From positions 5,642,001 through 5,706,000 of the forward strand of contig OW051472.1 in the NCBI GenBank assembly GCA_932521025.1: a stretch of DNA of 64,000 nt, read 5' to 3'. Made by a program: the position numbers and the translations under genes. The notes under the pieces are model-generated. The model had not been told where the DNA came from. It did not search any database and saw only the letters and a program-made list of their open reading frames with translations. Shown piece by piece: positions 34,283-46,704 of this stretch (position 1 is the first letter of the stretch; each line of letters begins with the position of its first letter). This DNA comes from Oscheius onirici. Taxonomy: Eukaryota > Nematoda > Chromadorea > Rhabditida > Rhabditidae.

Positions 34283-34930
34283 AACTTGCTGGAAAATTAA
34301 GATTTCTTCACAAAGTCCAGAAGTTTGGGGTTGGGCTCACGTTACGTTCCCAGATTTCCAGAATTGAATTTGTTCGATAGATTTATGAAATCCGTTCTGC
34401 CGCAAAGTCTCGATGATAATCAGCTTTGCCCACAACTTTTTATTCTTCTGAACATTCTCTCTGCTTATTCATTCATGTCGCTGTTTTGCCGCAGCCGGTG
34501 CTCTTGCCCTTCCTATTCACATGACATATCCCCGTATGAGAATCTCCCCCTCTTTTTTGACTCGTCGAATTTTTATTTATGGGCGGCCCACCAATTTTCG
34601 TGACGAAACGTTCTTTGAGACTGACAGCTGATGGAATTGGCAATTAGATGAGAGGAGGAGGGTTCATGGCATAAGTGTTCCCAGAAGGGTCGTCCTTTCC
34701 CAAAGGAGAGATGTCTTCGAGGGCACCCATGTGAACTTTCACGCTTAGTGTCTAGACTCGCGGTTGAATGGAAACAAAAATAGATGCATTCAGAGCTTTG
34801 TCTCATGTACGACCTAGGGTGATGAACTTTTTTCTGAACCCACATCTCAAGCACGCAAACAGCTCTAGTACTCCGAAGATGGAACCTGTCTGTTTCGGGT
34901 TGAAGATTTTTATATTTTCCAGTTTTGTGT

Positions 34931-34982
34931 TGTTCTGCAAAGTTGCAGCCCAGATTATTTTCTTCAATTTTGCCGAACATCA
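34931..34982 (+). repeat. Hairpin family, copy 3
   Basis: TGTTCTGCAAAGTTGCAG and, after a short loop, CAATTTTGCCGAACATC form imperfect arms. Confidence 0.5.
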
Positions 34983-35318
34983 GAAAGCTAAGAGGTTTTT
35001 GAATCAGCGGTCCTAGAAGTACTTATTCTCTTGGCATTCGGGAACTGGAACACCCCGCTTTCCCAGAAGGAGTAATCTTTAAACTTTTATAATCTTCCGC
35101 TGATCCGTTAGCATCTGAACGACTTCTGGACCCGTTCGACCGGAAAAGACGATTTGCATTTACCCTCTTTCCCAGCAGAAAAAGTTCAATGAGCTCTAAT
35201 CCTTCGTGAAATTGAAGCCTTATCTCTGCTTGGTGTTTGTTCAGGCAAATCTGTGAAAGCAAAAGTAGGAGAAAAAGAGCTGGAGGACATTTTATTTTGT
35301 CTACTTTCTGCTTCCTGT

Positions 35319-36754
35319 CTAGGCTCTATTCTCCATCAGACTGTCTCTGTCCTCGGCATTCTCGGTCACTTCTTCGATGAGTCTCATTCCTTCGTGTCTG
35401 TTCCACCTCATCTTCTTGACCGATTCCATCAGTTTACCGACTCCCTCAATAGTGCTTTCCAGTTGTTCTTCGAGGTTCTTGTTCAAATCGGCCATGTCTT
35501 TCAGAGCAGCAATCAATCTGTTCTTTTCCTCCTGCAGCTTGTTCTTTTCACTTTCTTGACCTCCAATCTCTATCTTGTACATCAAGTTCTCCCTTTCCTC
35601 CTGAAGATCCACGATCAGCTGCTTGTTGGCCATATCGATCTTTTGCTGCTTCTCGAGCGACTTCTTCTGTTCCGTGACTGTCTTCTGCAACTTGGAACAC
35701 TTCTTGTTCAGCTTGGCAATCTGTTCTTCACTAGCATCGGCAGTGTCCTGCAGGGTGCTTAGTTCATCAACAAGAAGTTTCAACTCCTCCTTCAAACTGT
35801 CCGCTTTGTATTCCTCGATCATCTTCTTCAAGTTGGTAATTTCCTTTCTTTCTTCTGTCTCTTCTGGATTTTCAAGCTTGCCTCGATCAGCTTGTTCTTT
35901 TCCTCTTCTTTGATCTTCTTTTCCTCCCGCTTGGACAGCTTCTTGACTCCTTGAGGCTCCTTTCTAGGACTGATGACCTTCTCGTTCATGTAGACGTCCC
36001 CGTCGGTCATCCACTGCCACATTACCGAGTTCTCGCTAACAAAGTAGGCAGCAACCTTCTGGCTGATGAAATCGATACCGTAGCACAAATCGAAACCGTC
36101 CATTCCTTCGCCGTTCGGCCTGACGTCGACACTCGTCTTGTACTTCTTCAGATGGGCTGAAAACAGCATTGTGTTGACCGTATACCGTGGTATTTGGTTC
36201 GGAAATTCAAGATCGTGTCAGTAAGGCGCATTTTCAGGGGGAAGGCAAATTGCACAGAAACACTTGGCACTCTTTTTGGATACCAAGGTTTCTTGATCCC
36301 TTGGGCCTTACTGGTACGGGCCCCGTTGGTAAGCAGTGACTTACTGATGACGCCATTGTTCGAGAGTTTGCTCGTAATGAAACCCTTGGGCTCCTTCGAG
36401 TCGAAACATCTGACGATCGGAACACTATCGAATGTAGTCTTCATTAGGACAGCCTCTTCCATGTATTGCTTCAAGTAGATCTCCGTCTTGACTTCCCTGT
36501 TCTTGACGTCATCCACCATGGTCAGCGGCTCCACCGGGAAAGTGTTTGATTAGAAGGACTTCATCAATGATCTCGTTTCCTTCCTCATCAATCATGAGAA
36601 ACGCGAACTTTTCGTTCATTTGATATCTTCTTTTGATGAACTCCTTGAGCACAGCTGAGGTAAAGTAGCTCCCCTGATAGCGGTGGGCAGTAAAGTCCAA
36701 GTCGACGGTGCGACTACCGAAGACGTCCCTCAGACGAACAGTGAAGCGAGTCAT
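35319..36754 (-). CDS. Uncharacterised coiled-coil protein with two apparent frame breaks
   Basis: Function unknown. The N-terminus (MTRFTVRLRDVFGSRTVDLD, then YQMNEKFAFLMIDEEGNEII) looks globular. A middle part has KTSVDVRPNGEGMDGFDLCY and FISQKVAAYFVSENSVMWQW. The C-terminal half is a long charged coiled coil (KEELKLLVDELSTLQDTADA and onward) ending MENRA. One 32-nt GT-AG intron near 36170 fits. Two places cannot be spliced: near 36536-36538 (a CCC run on the coding strand), where removing one base would restore the frame, and near 35870-35890 at the start of the coiled coil. Both are single-base-type shifts, so this is either a recent pseudogene or assembly error in runs. A minus-strand AATAAA is at about 35291-35296. 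Confidence 0.7.
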
Positions 36755-38098
36755 CCACAAGTATTTTCCGAGATTCTATTAAGAATTCCTCTAACTCTCT
36801 ACGTTTATATAATGTTCCTGTTTTGTTAACGTTAGAACTTTAAAACTTTGTTTGAACTCATTTTGATTATTTGTAGGAGAGCCCTTATTTAGTTCATTAA
36901 CTCTGAATAGACAAGGAAACTAATATTTTCTAAGCTTCTCAAAATTCGTGACGGGACTTAAAGTAATTGCCGCTTTACATTGAAAATGGGCCTAGATCAT
37001 TCGGGAGTTTTGAGAGAGAGCTCTGTGTCTCAAAGGATCTATTTTCTTGTTACTGACACACTGCCCCCGTCCCCTATAATGTGGAGGTGCATGCATATTT
37101 CACACGGGGGAGGCCAGCCCTCTCTCTCTGAACAGCGGGCAGCGAAAACAACCTTCTGCCTGCTGCGTTCTACCATCAATTTAGAAATGAACATGTCCTT
37201 TTTCTCCTCTCAGTGATCTCCGAGAACAGACTGAAAGATTACTCCATACTTATGGGTACACATAGAGATTGAATCAAACTTTTATGAGATTTTTGAGGCG
37301 GAAACGATTCGATGGGCGACTAGACGCGTCACCGGCACTCACATTTCCGGGGTCCCCTGACAAATACAGCTCTCAGCGGGGTCTACTCGATAATCATCTT
37401 TTCTCACGAATAGTTGAAAGAGATACACGCTACGCATAGCGAATTAGATCTGAGGACATTGATTCTTGTCAGTCTTTCTCCTCTCTATTCCAGCCTCGTC
37501 GAGAAGGATGAATCTGGATAATGTCACTTACATAAATTGAAATCTGCGCGCCACTTTTGAAATTCAAAGTGACGTTTGTCTTTTCATAACCTCTCCATTA
37601 ACCCTAACCGTCTTCGTCTCGAAGAGGGTTTTTTCCACTTTCCTTGCAAAGTTGTAGGTATTGATCTGGGCGTGAAACATCGAAAGCTGATAAAATGCTA
37701 TCTTTCAATCCCTTCAATTCTACAATTTCGAATTTTTGTCTTCTACAGAAGTTTAGCAAGGGTTGTTTGACCATTTAAATCCTCCTGAAGTTTCTGGGAA
37801 TTGCAAAAAGTGCTGCTGGTTCCGCCACCAATTAAAAGCTTCCATTTACTACCCCGCGTAAAGGCCACATTCAAAAAAGAGAGCTCGCCAATTATTTCAG
37901 GTCATCTACATGGTCTTCCCCATTCAGAATAACTTATTCCATATTACTTTTCTCGGCTTTTCCACTTCCCAATACCGGTTCCAATAAAGACAAAAAAGCC
38001 TCCCTCGCAAAAGTGTAGTTCATCCCCGCGTCAATGACGTCTGTCTCGTTCCCAGAATTTCACTGCTATAATTTTTGTCAGACAGACTTCTTTTTCAG

Positions 38099-38216
38099 AG
38101 CCACTACGGGTGCTCACGTCCAGCCAGCTGTAACGGGCGCTGTGCCGCGCGTCCCGACGACTTTCGACTCTCTTGTTGTCGATTCGCAGAGTCCAAGAAC
38201 CGTGCTCATTCATAAG
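38099..38216 (+). other. Exon-like island (orphan)
   Basis: Bounded by TTTTTCAG and AAG|GTTAGT. The frame reads ATTGAHVQPAVTGAVPRV then PTTFDSLVVDSQSPRT, GC-richer than its surroundings. No family recognised; it may be one exon of a long-intron plus-strand gene. Confidence 0.35.
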
Positions 38217-38619
38217 GTTAGTTTCGTCTGATTATATTCTCTCCCTGACAAACACTCCGCCGGGAGAGTAATCATCAAAGCCAATTTATTGGAGTCGGGA
38301 CAAGCAGCTATTGTAGACCAATTATCCTTGGATCTCTGTTCGAAGTCTCCTCTCCGAAATTTATTCTTTCCGTGTGAGCCGCGTAACGCTGAAGAGTTTG
38401 TCACAAACGATGCGGATTCGGTTCCGTCCGATTTCTTATCATCAACACTTCTTTTGACATTTTTGAAATTGACGAAAACGTTGTTTTGAAAGATAGTATG
38501 TATATTGTTTTTTATTTACGATACTTTTGCAAACACTATAATCCGCCTACTACTTTGGGACAAGTCCGGTACTCTGCTTGTACGCAATGGTATACGGTAA
38601 TTTACGGCTTGCAGATAAC

Positions 38620-38715
38620 CTTGTCGAACTTTTCAGTTTTGAAAGGTTGCAGAGAAAATCAAGGGCTACATCTTAGCAGAACATTTGAAACCCTAAAAAT
38701 GTCGAGCCTAAGCTA
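38620..38715 (+). repeat. Hairpin family, copy 4
   Basis: Arms around AGTTTTGAAAGGTTGCAG and GGGCTACATCTTAGCAGAAC; the outer arms (TGTCGA...) also pair in part. Confidence 0.5.
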
Positions 38716-39993
38716 AAAAATAAGGTGCCTTACCTCACCCCTGCGTAAGACTTTGAAATAAGAATCCACAATTTCCTCATTCCTTTCGCAACACTCTGAA
38801 TTGTTGGCTTCTGAGAACACTCTCCTGTTTTTCCGAATATAATTTCTCCATGTACTCGGGAGACAAGCATTATGCTGTTATTCGTAGTGGTCGGCTATTT
38901 CAAGCTGTTTGCTTCAAGCCTCAGAAGGCTTGTTTTCCTCCGTATCCGGTTGTGTGTGTTCACCAGGCAGGCTAAAAGACAACATGTTTTTATTCATTCC
39001 CTCACACCTAGACAGTCTCTTCCTCCACTGTCATTTTTGCATAATCTCACACCCACTTGAAAGAATAATCCGAGTCGTTTAGACTCTCGGGAAGAGCATG
39101 CATTAGATGAGAGAACAGAATTGTTTTGGTAGGAACACTGAAATCCGAGACAGGATGACCGATTGAAAACAATGGAAATTCGAGGGAATGTTAAAATCAG
39201 TCGGTCTGATATAAAAATCAGAGAATTTTGTTTCCATCTAAACTCCCGAACTTTAGAACCCTGTTGGTACTTATCTCTATGTTTTTGTTGATTATCTAAA
39301 TGGGTGCGTTCAGATACTACAGCCAACCTTTCACGTATGACGCAGTGGTATTTAAGATTTCCTATTACGAACCTGATATGTTCAAAAGTTTTTTCAGGTC
39401 AAAAGTTTTTTGCTTTTTATGAGAAACTGGGAAACCTGAGGTGGATTAACACAAAAATTTATTCAAAATCAGTGGATCTTGTAAACTTTTCATGCTGAAC
39501 AGACTAATAATAAGTCTAAAAAGGGTTCTCTCTGAAACTTTAACTTCATTCCACTTGACTACCTTTCATCTTGTACTCTCGATCCCTTTCTCCAATAACT
39601 TTTTCACCCCTTTCGTCAGACTCAATCAGGTCTCGCAGTCATTGTTTTCCAGACTACCTTTCTTCAGCTTGTCTGGAAAAGTGACTCATGTGTGGGAGAG
39701 CGAATTGTCGTTAATTGAACTCCAGTCAAAGATTACTTCATTACCACAAGCTTTTCCAGCGGCGTTGAACTGCTGCTTCTTCTAACCGCATCATTCTGTC
39801 CCAGGTTTCCTAGTTGTCAGCTGAGACTGAAAATTGTGGGATGAACAGGCAGTCATTTTGTCTGTTTTGATAACCTGCTTCCGTCTCTCAGACAAGTTGC
39901 TCTCTGAACATTCTGAAATGTCTTTTCCGCCTCAACTCTCCCGGCAAATCTTTGATTACTTTCAAAATTGAAAACGTGTAGCCTTTACCCAAA

Positions 39994-40219
39994 TTGAGTT
40001 TGATAAAGAGACAGACGAGGAAGTTCTTTCGCCGAGAGAGACCTCGTCCAATGACCAGTACATTTCTTCGGCGCTCAATAGATCTACGACCAATTCTTTG
40101 TTTTCCTCACTCTAAGGCCCGAATCTCTGACCTTGATTACTCGAAACCGCTCAACCGGGACCCGACCTGTAAGCCTCCTGAGCCCATTGCCAAGTACTGT
40201 AGAGCTGCCAATTTGTGGT
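39994..40219 (+). other. Exon-like island (orphan)
   Basis: A single open frame across 226 bases ends with SDLDYSKPLNRDPTCKPPEP and IAKYCRAANLW, followed by GTGAGA, a good donor. The start border is unclear. No domain recognised. Confidence 0.3.
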
Positions 40220-43045
40220 GAGAACTTTGCCTTACTTCTGATCTCGTTGAAAATGAATTAGGCAATCCAAGAAACCCCGAATCCTCCCACTTTGTTCCCC
40301 GCCTTCACATTTTGCCTCATCTGGATTACACCCAGATCATAGTGGCATGATCTATTGGGCCATCTATTTTTCCAGTTTCTCGTAAAGTTCATAGTTCTTT
40401 TTAGCAAGATGACTTGTCCGTCATATCTTCCCACTCGAGTGGCTCTTTCTAATTGAGCAATTAGGCTCCTTCCTCCCAATCAGGACCAATTGAAACGGTA
40501 GAAAACATGAGCAAGGTTTTGTCACATGCTCCCGTTCGGGTAAACAGATACAATTTGTCAGACTAACTGACTTAGGCGATGGTTATACAATTAGTAAGCA
40601 GCACAATGGGCAGAGTTCTCTTACCTCTTTCTGGTAGACACAATAGTTTGTAGGCTACGGTAGTCTTATTGTCCCAGACTCTTGTTCTATTTTCAAGACA
40701 ATCAACTCGCCCTTTGTGGCCTGTCATTTCACTTGATATCGCACTAAAATCACCTATAGGTCAAGGTACAGTAAGACGAAGCAGAGTTCATGTGAACTGA
40801 GCCCTTCTTCTGACTGATTATCTTCCAGTCTGAAAAAAAACAGCTCAACTCTGTCTGTCAGTTCGAATCCCTCAAACTTCACGGTTTTTGCTTTTTGTAG
40901 ACTTTTTTGGAGATCAGGAAGACCTAAATTATCTTTTCTCAATTACCCTCAACCATTTAAATATGGAGATTAGTCGAAACGCTCTTACAGACATTCCGTT
41001 CTCTGATCTCCTCCTTTCTTCGAAAAGGGGCCGAGACAAAAGTGGTGTAAATAATCTGGTACACGCTCCGATTAACAAGCCAAGGCAGGCTTTCTCTCTG
41101 GCTTTCCTTTGTGTCACGGAAATTGGCTCCCACCAGCACACAGCTGGCTTGAAGGGGAACTGGCCAAACATCCTCTCTTTCTTCCTCCTTTTCTCCCAAA
41201 GAATGCAATCCTTGTTCACAAGTGGTCGCTTCGAGTTCGTCTTAATCAAGTCCTTTTTATGCTTCCGGACACATGTACTCAGAGACGTTAATCACCCCAG
41301 TTCCCATGATATGATATAGTCAATTACGTGGCGGCTAGTCCGCTACAATTCTCATTCCTTCGAATGGCTTATAATTGCCGTTAAAGTTTGGGCTAAAGTT
41401 TGAAAGTTTGGGTTTGGACTAAAGTAAGGTCTCATTGAATCCTAGTAAATTCAAATCTGTCAAAACCTCACAATTCCACGTTTTTCACGAGATTTGGCCA
41501 CAGGAATTGTACATGTCCATATCAGTCTTTTTGAAGACATTTATACGTTTTGACTGTGATGTGAAAGACTAGGTGTGAACTGGTCTGCAAGTATCTGCAA
41601 ATGAGAGCCGCAGATTTGTTGTCTGACTAGAATTCTTGCAGCTTCAAATGCAGTGACGGAATTAGCCGAAACGTTTCACATTCCCACGTTTTCCAGAAGG
41701 CCCGGTATGAAAGTACGGCCACTTTCTTTTATGTAAGAACTCACAAGTCATCATTATGATGCGGTGAGGACGACAGACGGTCTCTTGACCACAGAACAAC
41801 CTCTTATTGTTCTGTTGCTCAACTGAGTTCAGTTCTTGGCTAGGACTTCCTTGATGGTCTTTGCAAGATAATCAATGCCTGCTTTCCGTCCTCCATAGAT
41901 GATCAATGAAGCAGAAAACTGATACTCTATCTATAGAAAAAAGACCTGGGGCTTCCCACATCAGCTCTGGTCTCCCTCAATCTCTCTTCAATCTCTCTCT
42001 AAGCAGAGCAACATGTTTGTTGCCATTACTAGAAATTGGCGGTAGTACACGAGAGAAAACTGGAGAAGATGACGTCCGACGCCGTGATTTCCCCGATCTC
42101 AATTAACAGCCTCTTTCTCTGGGATTCTTCCGTGTTGAACCGACACGACCCATTTCCTCTGAACTGCTGTTACTCATCCCATTCTGATGAGAGAATAATG
42201 GCATTGCTCCTGTGTTCTGATTGTTTTTTCCAGTCACTGTCTCATTTTTCTTTCTTACTCTTTCTCATCACCATAGATCATTCTACTGTTTACCTTCCGA
42301 GGCATTCTCTGTCAAATTTGTGGGAGTAATGTCTATGTTTATGCCAATTGGTAACGGTTCACAGACAGCAAAGAGCAGCTAAAATTCCTGGATTTAGATG
42401 CTTACCGGAACTCAATAACTTAATTGAGTTTTTCTCCTAACAAATTAGCTTCGTGTAGACTGATATCATAGACATTTGTAGCACATGGAGACCTGTACCA
42501 GACTCTGGGTCGATCCCCGCGTCTGCCATATTTTTCTTGTTCTTTATGAGCTCTGTATGCTCATTTTAGAATGAAATTTTGAGTTTATGGTCCATCATTC
42601 CCCACTTCAAATTGAAAGAGTAACAAGTGATGTTGCTCTTTCTCCGGGAAGCAGACAGTCCTGTCCAGACTGTTCCTCAGACAATAGTCTAATCTTCCCG
42701 TACTCCATTTCCAGTCCTTTTTTCCTCTAATCCCCGTCACATTATCCTTTCCCAAAATAACGGGACTCCCTCAGGAGAATTAGACTAATCCTTCCAATCT
42801 GCAATCACTTGATTCTTCCATGTTCTTACGTCAGTCAGTCCCTCGCTGATATATACAAGAAAACGGAATGGCCTTCAACTGTAAATGGCTACACCCCAGA
42901 ACAAAAATGTATGACTTTTTGCCGACTAATAAGCTCTGGTGATCAATAGAAAAACGGCGGTAATAACAGGAATTTGTAGGTCTACAATTTCTCGACCATT
43001 CATTCGTCTTTCCCGCTGTATAGCTCCTCTCAAGAACATTTTCAG

Positions 43046-43175
43046 GCGTCTTCCACGATTTCCGTCTCAGCGCCGGAAAGTGCCGGCTGCACGGCAGTCG
43101 TCGTGCAAGCCTTTCGACGCTGCTTCTGCCGGAGGGAGCATCTGCATCATAAACGGCACAGCAAGGCTAGAAGCA
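43046..43175 (+). other. Exon-like island (orphan)
   Basis: TTTTCAG acceptor and A|GTGAGT donor flank a frame reading SAPESAGCTAVVVQAFRRCF then CRREHLHHKRHSKARS. It might be an upstream exon of the BIRC6-like gene 600 bases downstream, but this is unproven; a minus-strand frame also exists here. Confidence 0.3.
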
Positions 43176-43759
43176 GTGAGTCGCTTTGCGATGGATTCGA
43201 CATCAATGACAAACTGCCGACTTGTTCGTGACGAAAAAAATAGAAATTCATGCTTGTTTTTCCCCGCCACGAGCAAGGCTAACCGGGAGCAGCTAACCGG
43301 GAAGAAATTTACTTACCAGGGCGGTGCGGAGTATCCCAAAGTGTAATCCGAAGTTTCAAACCCCTCAATCGTAATGAATAAGCCTAGAACTTTTCCTGAT
43401 TCCAACCCGGAAACCAAAGATTATCAAAAACTGCTTCCGTGGGAACATTGTTCAGGTATCCCCCGGTAACGAGGCTGCCACTCATTGTTAGCCATTTTCT
43501 CAATTACGCGTAGATTGTTTTGAAGAAAAAGTTATTGGCTTTTCTCACTCACAATTATACTTCTTCAGTCTGACTCATCAGATACAAAATACGGCTGATG
43601 AATAACGTTCGCTTGTTTATCCTGAAAAGTTCAGAAATGACGCAGTGTTTACACGAATCTTTCCCTCGTCTCTCTACTTTTCAACTTCCTCAATTTGCAG
43701 GTACTGGAAGTGCTGCCTCAACAGCAGGCTGGGGCTGTGGCTGGCTGCGACGAGTAGCC

Positions 43760-46626
43760 ATGGGATCAACTTCCTCCTCGGCCAGTTCACCCGAGCCGGA
43801 TGAAGCCGCCTCGCTCAGTGAGAGAATTGCAGCTTATTTGGCCGAGAAGCCGCTCAAGATGGCTCACATGCTCAAGGCTCAGAGGTGAGGAAAGCGATTA
43901 TTTGGCGGGAACAAACAGCGGGGGTTGCTGATTATTAGGTAAGGTGGACAGACCACAGGACACGACCACCTAACTCAGTTTTTGAAACAAGACGCTCAAA
44001 AGACTGTTGAATCACAGATGTATGATACTCAAGGTACGCAGCTAAAATTGCAAGCTGACCACTAACTTTGAACAAATGGAACTCGCAACAAAGATGACGT
44101 TCTCGGTTAATAAACTGTTTAGTCGGGTTGAAAAAGCGACTTAAATTTAAGGTCCAGCCTTCTTCGAATGAACGAAAACAAGCCACTTTTCAAGAAACTC
44201 AAGTTTCAAGTCTTTACTCTCCCTTGACACTCCATCTTTACCTTCTAATCTCATTTTCATAACATACTTGTTCAGACTGATAAACGACGCAACTATCGAG
44301 GAAAAGGCCGTAATGTTCGACTCCGGAGTGGTAGGAACTCTGTGTGATCTGATTGCCGATCTGGCTAGCATTGATACTCAAAGGTATTGTCTGCCTGTCA
44401 GCTTGTTTTATCACAGACTCAGAGCCGGTTCCGGTGAAAGAAGACGTCGTCAGTCGCGGAGGAATTCGAACTCTGCCACGCAAAAGGGAATCGGCTACGG
44501 GCACGGGTCCACCCGATCAAAGTGGGACATCGAGAGGACGGTCGAGGAACGTCTGGCTCGAGAAGAACACCTGACGTGGCTGCTGAATACGGTCATTGCC
44601 TACGTCAAGAGTCCCACGAGTTCGACTGCCCATGTCACGCCTCTAGTCGCTAAAATGCTAGGTAAGGGCCTTTTTTTGGCTCGTACACTTTTGCGAAAAA
44701 ACGTGTTTCTACTGTGATTTTTTGGACATGTTTGGCGATGTTCTGCAAAGCTATAGGTCTCGTAGAACTTTGCTGAACATGAAAGCGTTAGAAAATGAAA
44801 GAGTGAGCAAGAAAATTGATTCTCCAATTTCGAAATTTCCGAACAAAACATAACATTCAGGTGAAAGTGCAATTGTTCTCCTACTGGAATATCATTTGAA
44901 GAATGACAGTGTGCTCGACGTCACTGAACACATGGAGCTGTACCAGGCGCTTCTTGAGACAGCCTCGGCCATGTCAGTCTTCCCCTCCATTGTTCCCTTT
45001 TTCGTTGCTCCCTGCTTCCCAGGAGCAAAGTCCGTGGCCAAAGAACTGATTCCCAAGTTCCGCGAGACTATGATGACTTTTGCCAACACCTGGAAAGGAC
45101 AGATGGGATCACCGGACTTTCGTCTCATGGAGTTTATCAACAGAGTCGATGTCTGTTCGCAGGATGTTCTCTCGGCTGCTCGGAGCTACGAGAGTGAGCT
45201 GCCGGCCGAGGAGAGAATCCGAACAGCGTCGACTACTCGGCCTCGAGCCACGCAGAGCGAAGTCTCTCTTGTCCGAAAAGCTATGGAACTCGACCAGGGC
45301 AAGATTGAGCCTTCGACTGACGTCTCTCTGCTTTACGGAAAAGCTCTAAAACATCTACAGATGCAGAATGCCAAGTGAGAAGACTTGAAGCCATTTTACA
45401 TTGGAAGTTTAGGTTCTTTGGCGACTACGGAAAACTTGTTCTTCCTTATACTTTCAAAAAGGAGATACGGAACACCAACCCGTTTACTCCGACGTTGAGG
45501 GAAAGAACTAAGAGAATTGCCAAGGTACAATTTTGAGGGGAGGGCGTGGGTTTCAATTACAAATTTTTTTGTTGTTGGAAATATGCGAGTTTCGACAGAA
45601 AATCTAAAATCAACTTCCAGGAACTTGCCTCCATGCCGAATGCCCTTCCTCTAAATGCCAGCAACAGTATTTTCATTTGTGTCGACGAGAGTCGATGCGA
45701 CATGATGAAAGTCCTGATCTCCGGACCAGACGATACTCCCTACGCCAATGGTCTCTTCGAATTCGACGTCTTCTTCCCCCAGAGCTATCCCTACGCTCCT
45801 CCGAAATGTTCTTTTTTGACTACCGGTGCCGGAAATGTCCGCTTCAATCCAAATCTCTACAATGACGGCAAGATCTGTCTGTCTATTTTGGGCACGTGGG
45901 AAGGCCGTCCAGAAGAGAAGTGGAATCCTTACTGTTCACTGATGCAGGTCCTGGTCAGCATTCAGGTGAGAGATATTTGACTTGTTTGCTGCGGGATTAA
46001 TATGTGTTTGATACTTAGCTAAACATTTGCCCTGAACATATGAACTGGGCTGCGAATCTGGATCAAATTTTGGGCGTCAGATCGGAGCAAATAGGTCTAG
46101 CAATTGGATATTTGGCTCGTCTTGTTGACCATAAGAAACAGATTCTAGGGTCTAATCTTCGTGAAAGATCCATACTTCAACGAGCCGGGCTTCGAAAAGT
46201 ACCAGGGCACTGAGAAGGGCGACGATTATAGCCGGAAATACAATCTGCAAATTGAACACGCTACCCTACAATACGCGATCAGGGAACAGCTGAAGAATCC
46301 GCCGGAACATTTCAAGGTAAAAGAGGGAAGGAAGAAGGAACTTATCCGTTTCAGAAAGTAATCCAGCGCCATTTCTGGCTCAAACGGTACGCTATAATCG
46401 ACCAGGCGCGAAAATGGATGGAAGAGATGAGGAAAGATGCCACGGAGGCCGAAAGGAACCCGAAAAAGAAAGACAATATCAGCTTCGAGACCATGTTCAA
46501 CCCGATGAATCAGGTAATTTTCTGGCTGTGCGCAAATTAAATTGGAAACTTTAGGAACGAAATATCCACGCATTGATCAACGAACTACAAAACATGGCCT
46601 GTCCTGTAGATACAAGCGAGTTCTAA
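43760..46626 (+). CDS. ubc-17: BIRC6/BRUCE-type ubiquitin-conjugating enzyme (C. elegans UBC-17-like)
   Basis: E2 (or E2/E3 hybrid) enzyme transferring ubiquitin. Exons 43760-43884, 44276-44383, 44417-44661, 44861-45374, 45413-45524, 45621-45965, 46149-46316, 46355-46513 and 46555-46626 give 615 residues. Upstream of the UBC fold are stretches matching the C-terminal part of BIRC6: [29 protein letters not shown] and [20 protein letters not shown]. The UBC domain has [38 protein letters not shown] (catalytic cysteine in ICLSIL) and RPEEKWNPY, then [14 protein letters not shown]. No BIR domain is seen in the window. The frame is open in front of the chosen ATG to 43598 (GTGSAASTAGWGCGWLRRV), so the true start may be earlier or in an upstream exon. 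Confidence 0.92.
44700..44790 (+). repeat. Hairpin family, copy 5 (intron of the BIRC6-like gene)
   Basis: GCGATGTTCTGCAAAGCTATAG and, ten bases on, AGAACTTTGCTGAACAT form arms. Confidence 0.6.
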
Positions 46627-46704
46627 ATTGTAAGTTAGCAAAAAAATATGAAGAAATTTATATATTACAAGTTTACCCGTCACAATATGATCTTCTCTTT
46701 ACGA

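Larger units (their letters stand above)
31837..35318. other. Gene-poor interval between patronin and the coiled-coil gene
   Basis: About 3.5 kb. It holds repeat A copy 2 (32420-32550), two hairpin-family copies (34234-34282 and 34931-34982) and one possible signal-peptide exon (33205-33362). The rest shows no exon I can support. Confidence 0.5.
36755..43697. other. Long gene-poor interval with a few exon-like islands
   Basis: Nearly 7 kb without a gene I can assemble. Islands with open frame and splice-like borders are listed separately (38099-38216, 39994-40219, 43046-43175). A hairpin-family copy is at about 38620-38715 and a weak tRNA-like box at about 42500. A 143-codon plus-strand open frame at 40888-41319 overlaps a 106-codon minus frame and is not convincing. 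Confidence 0.5.

Noticed and set aside
35253-35762. Plus-strand 169-codon open frame rich in Leu/Phe
   Set aside because: It is the mirror of the minus-strand coiled coil; repeated Glu/Lys codons read as Leu/Phe on the opposite strand.
40888-41319. 143-codon plus-strand open frame
   Set aside because: An overlapping minus frame of similar length exists, no splice context or domain, and no clear codon bias.
42460-42535. tRNA-like stretch with GGGTCGATCCCC
   Set aside because: Only the B-box-like word is convincing; no cloverleaf can be drawn.
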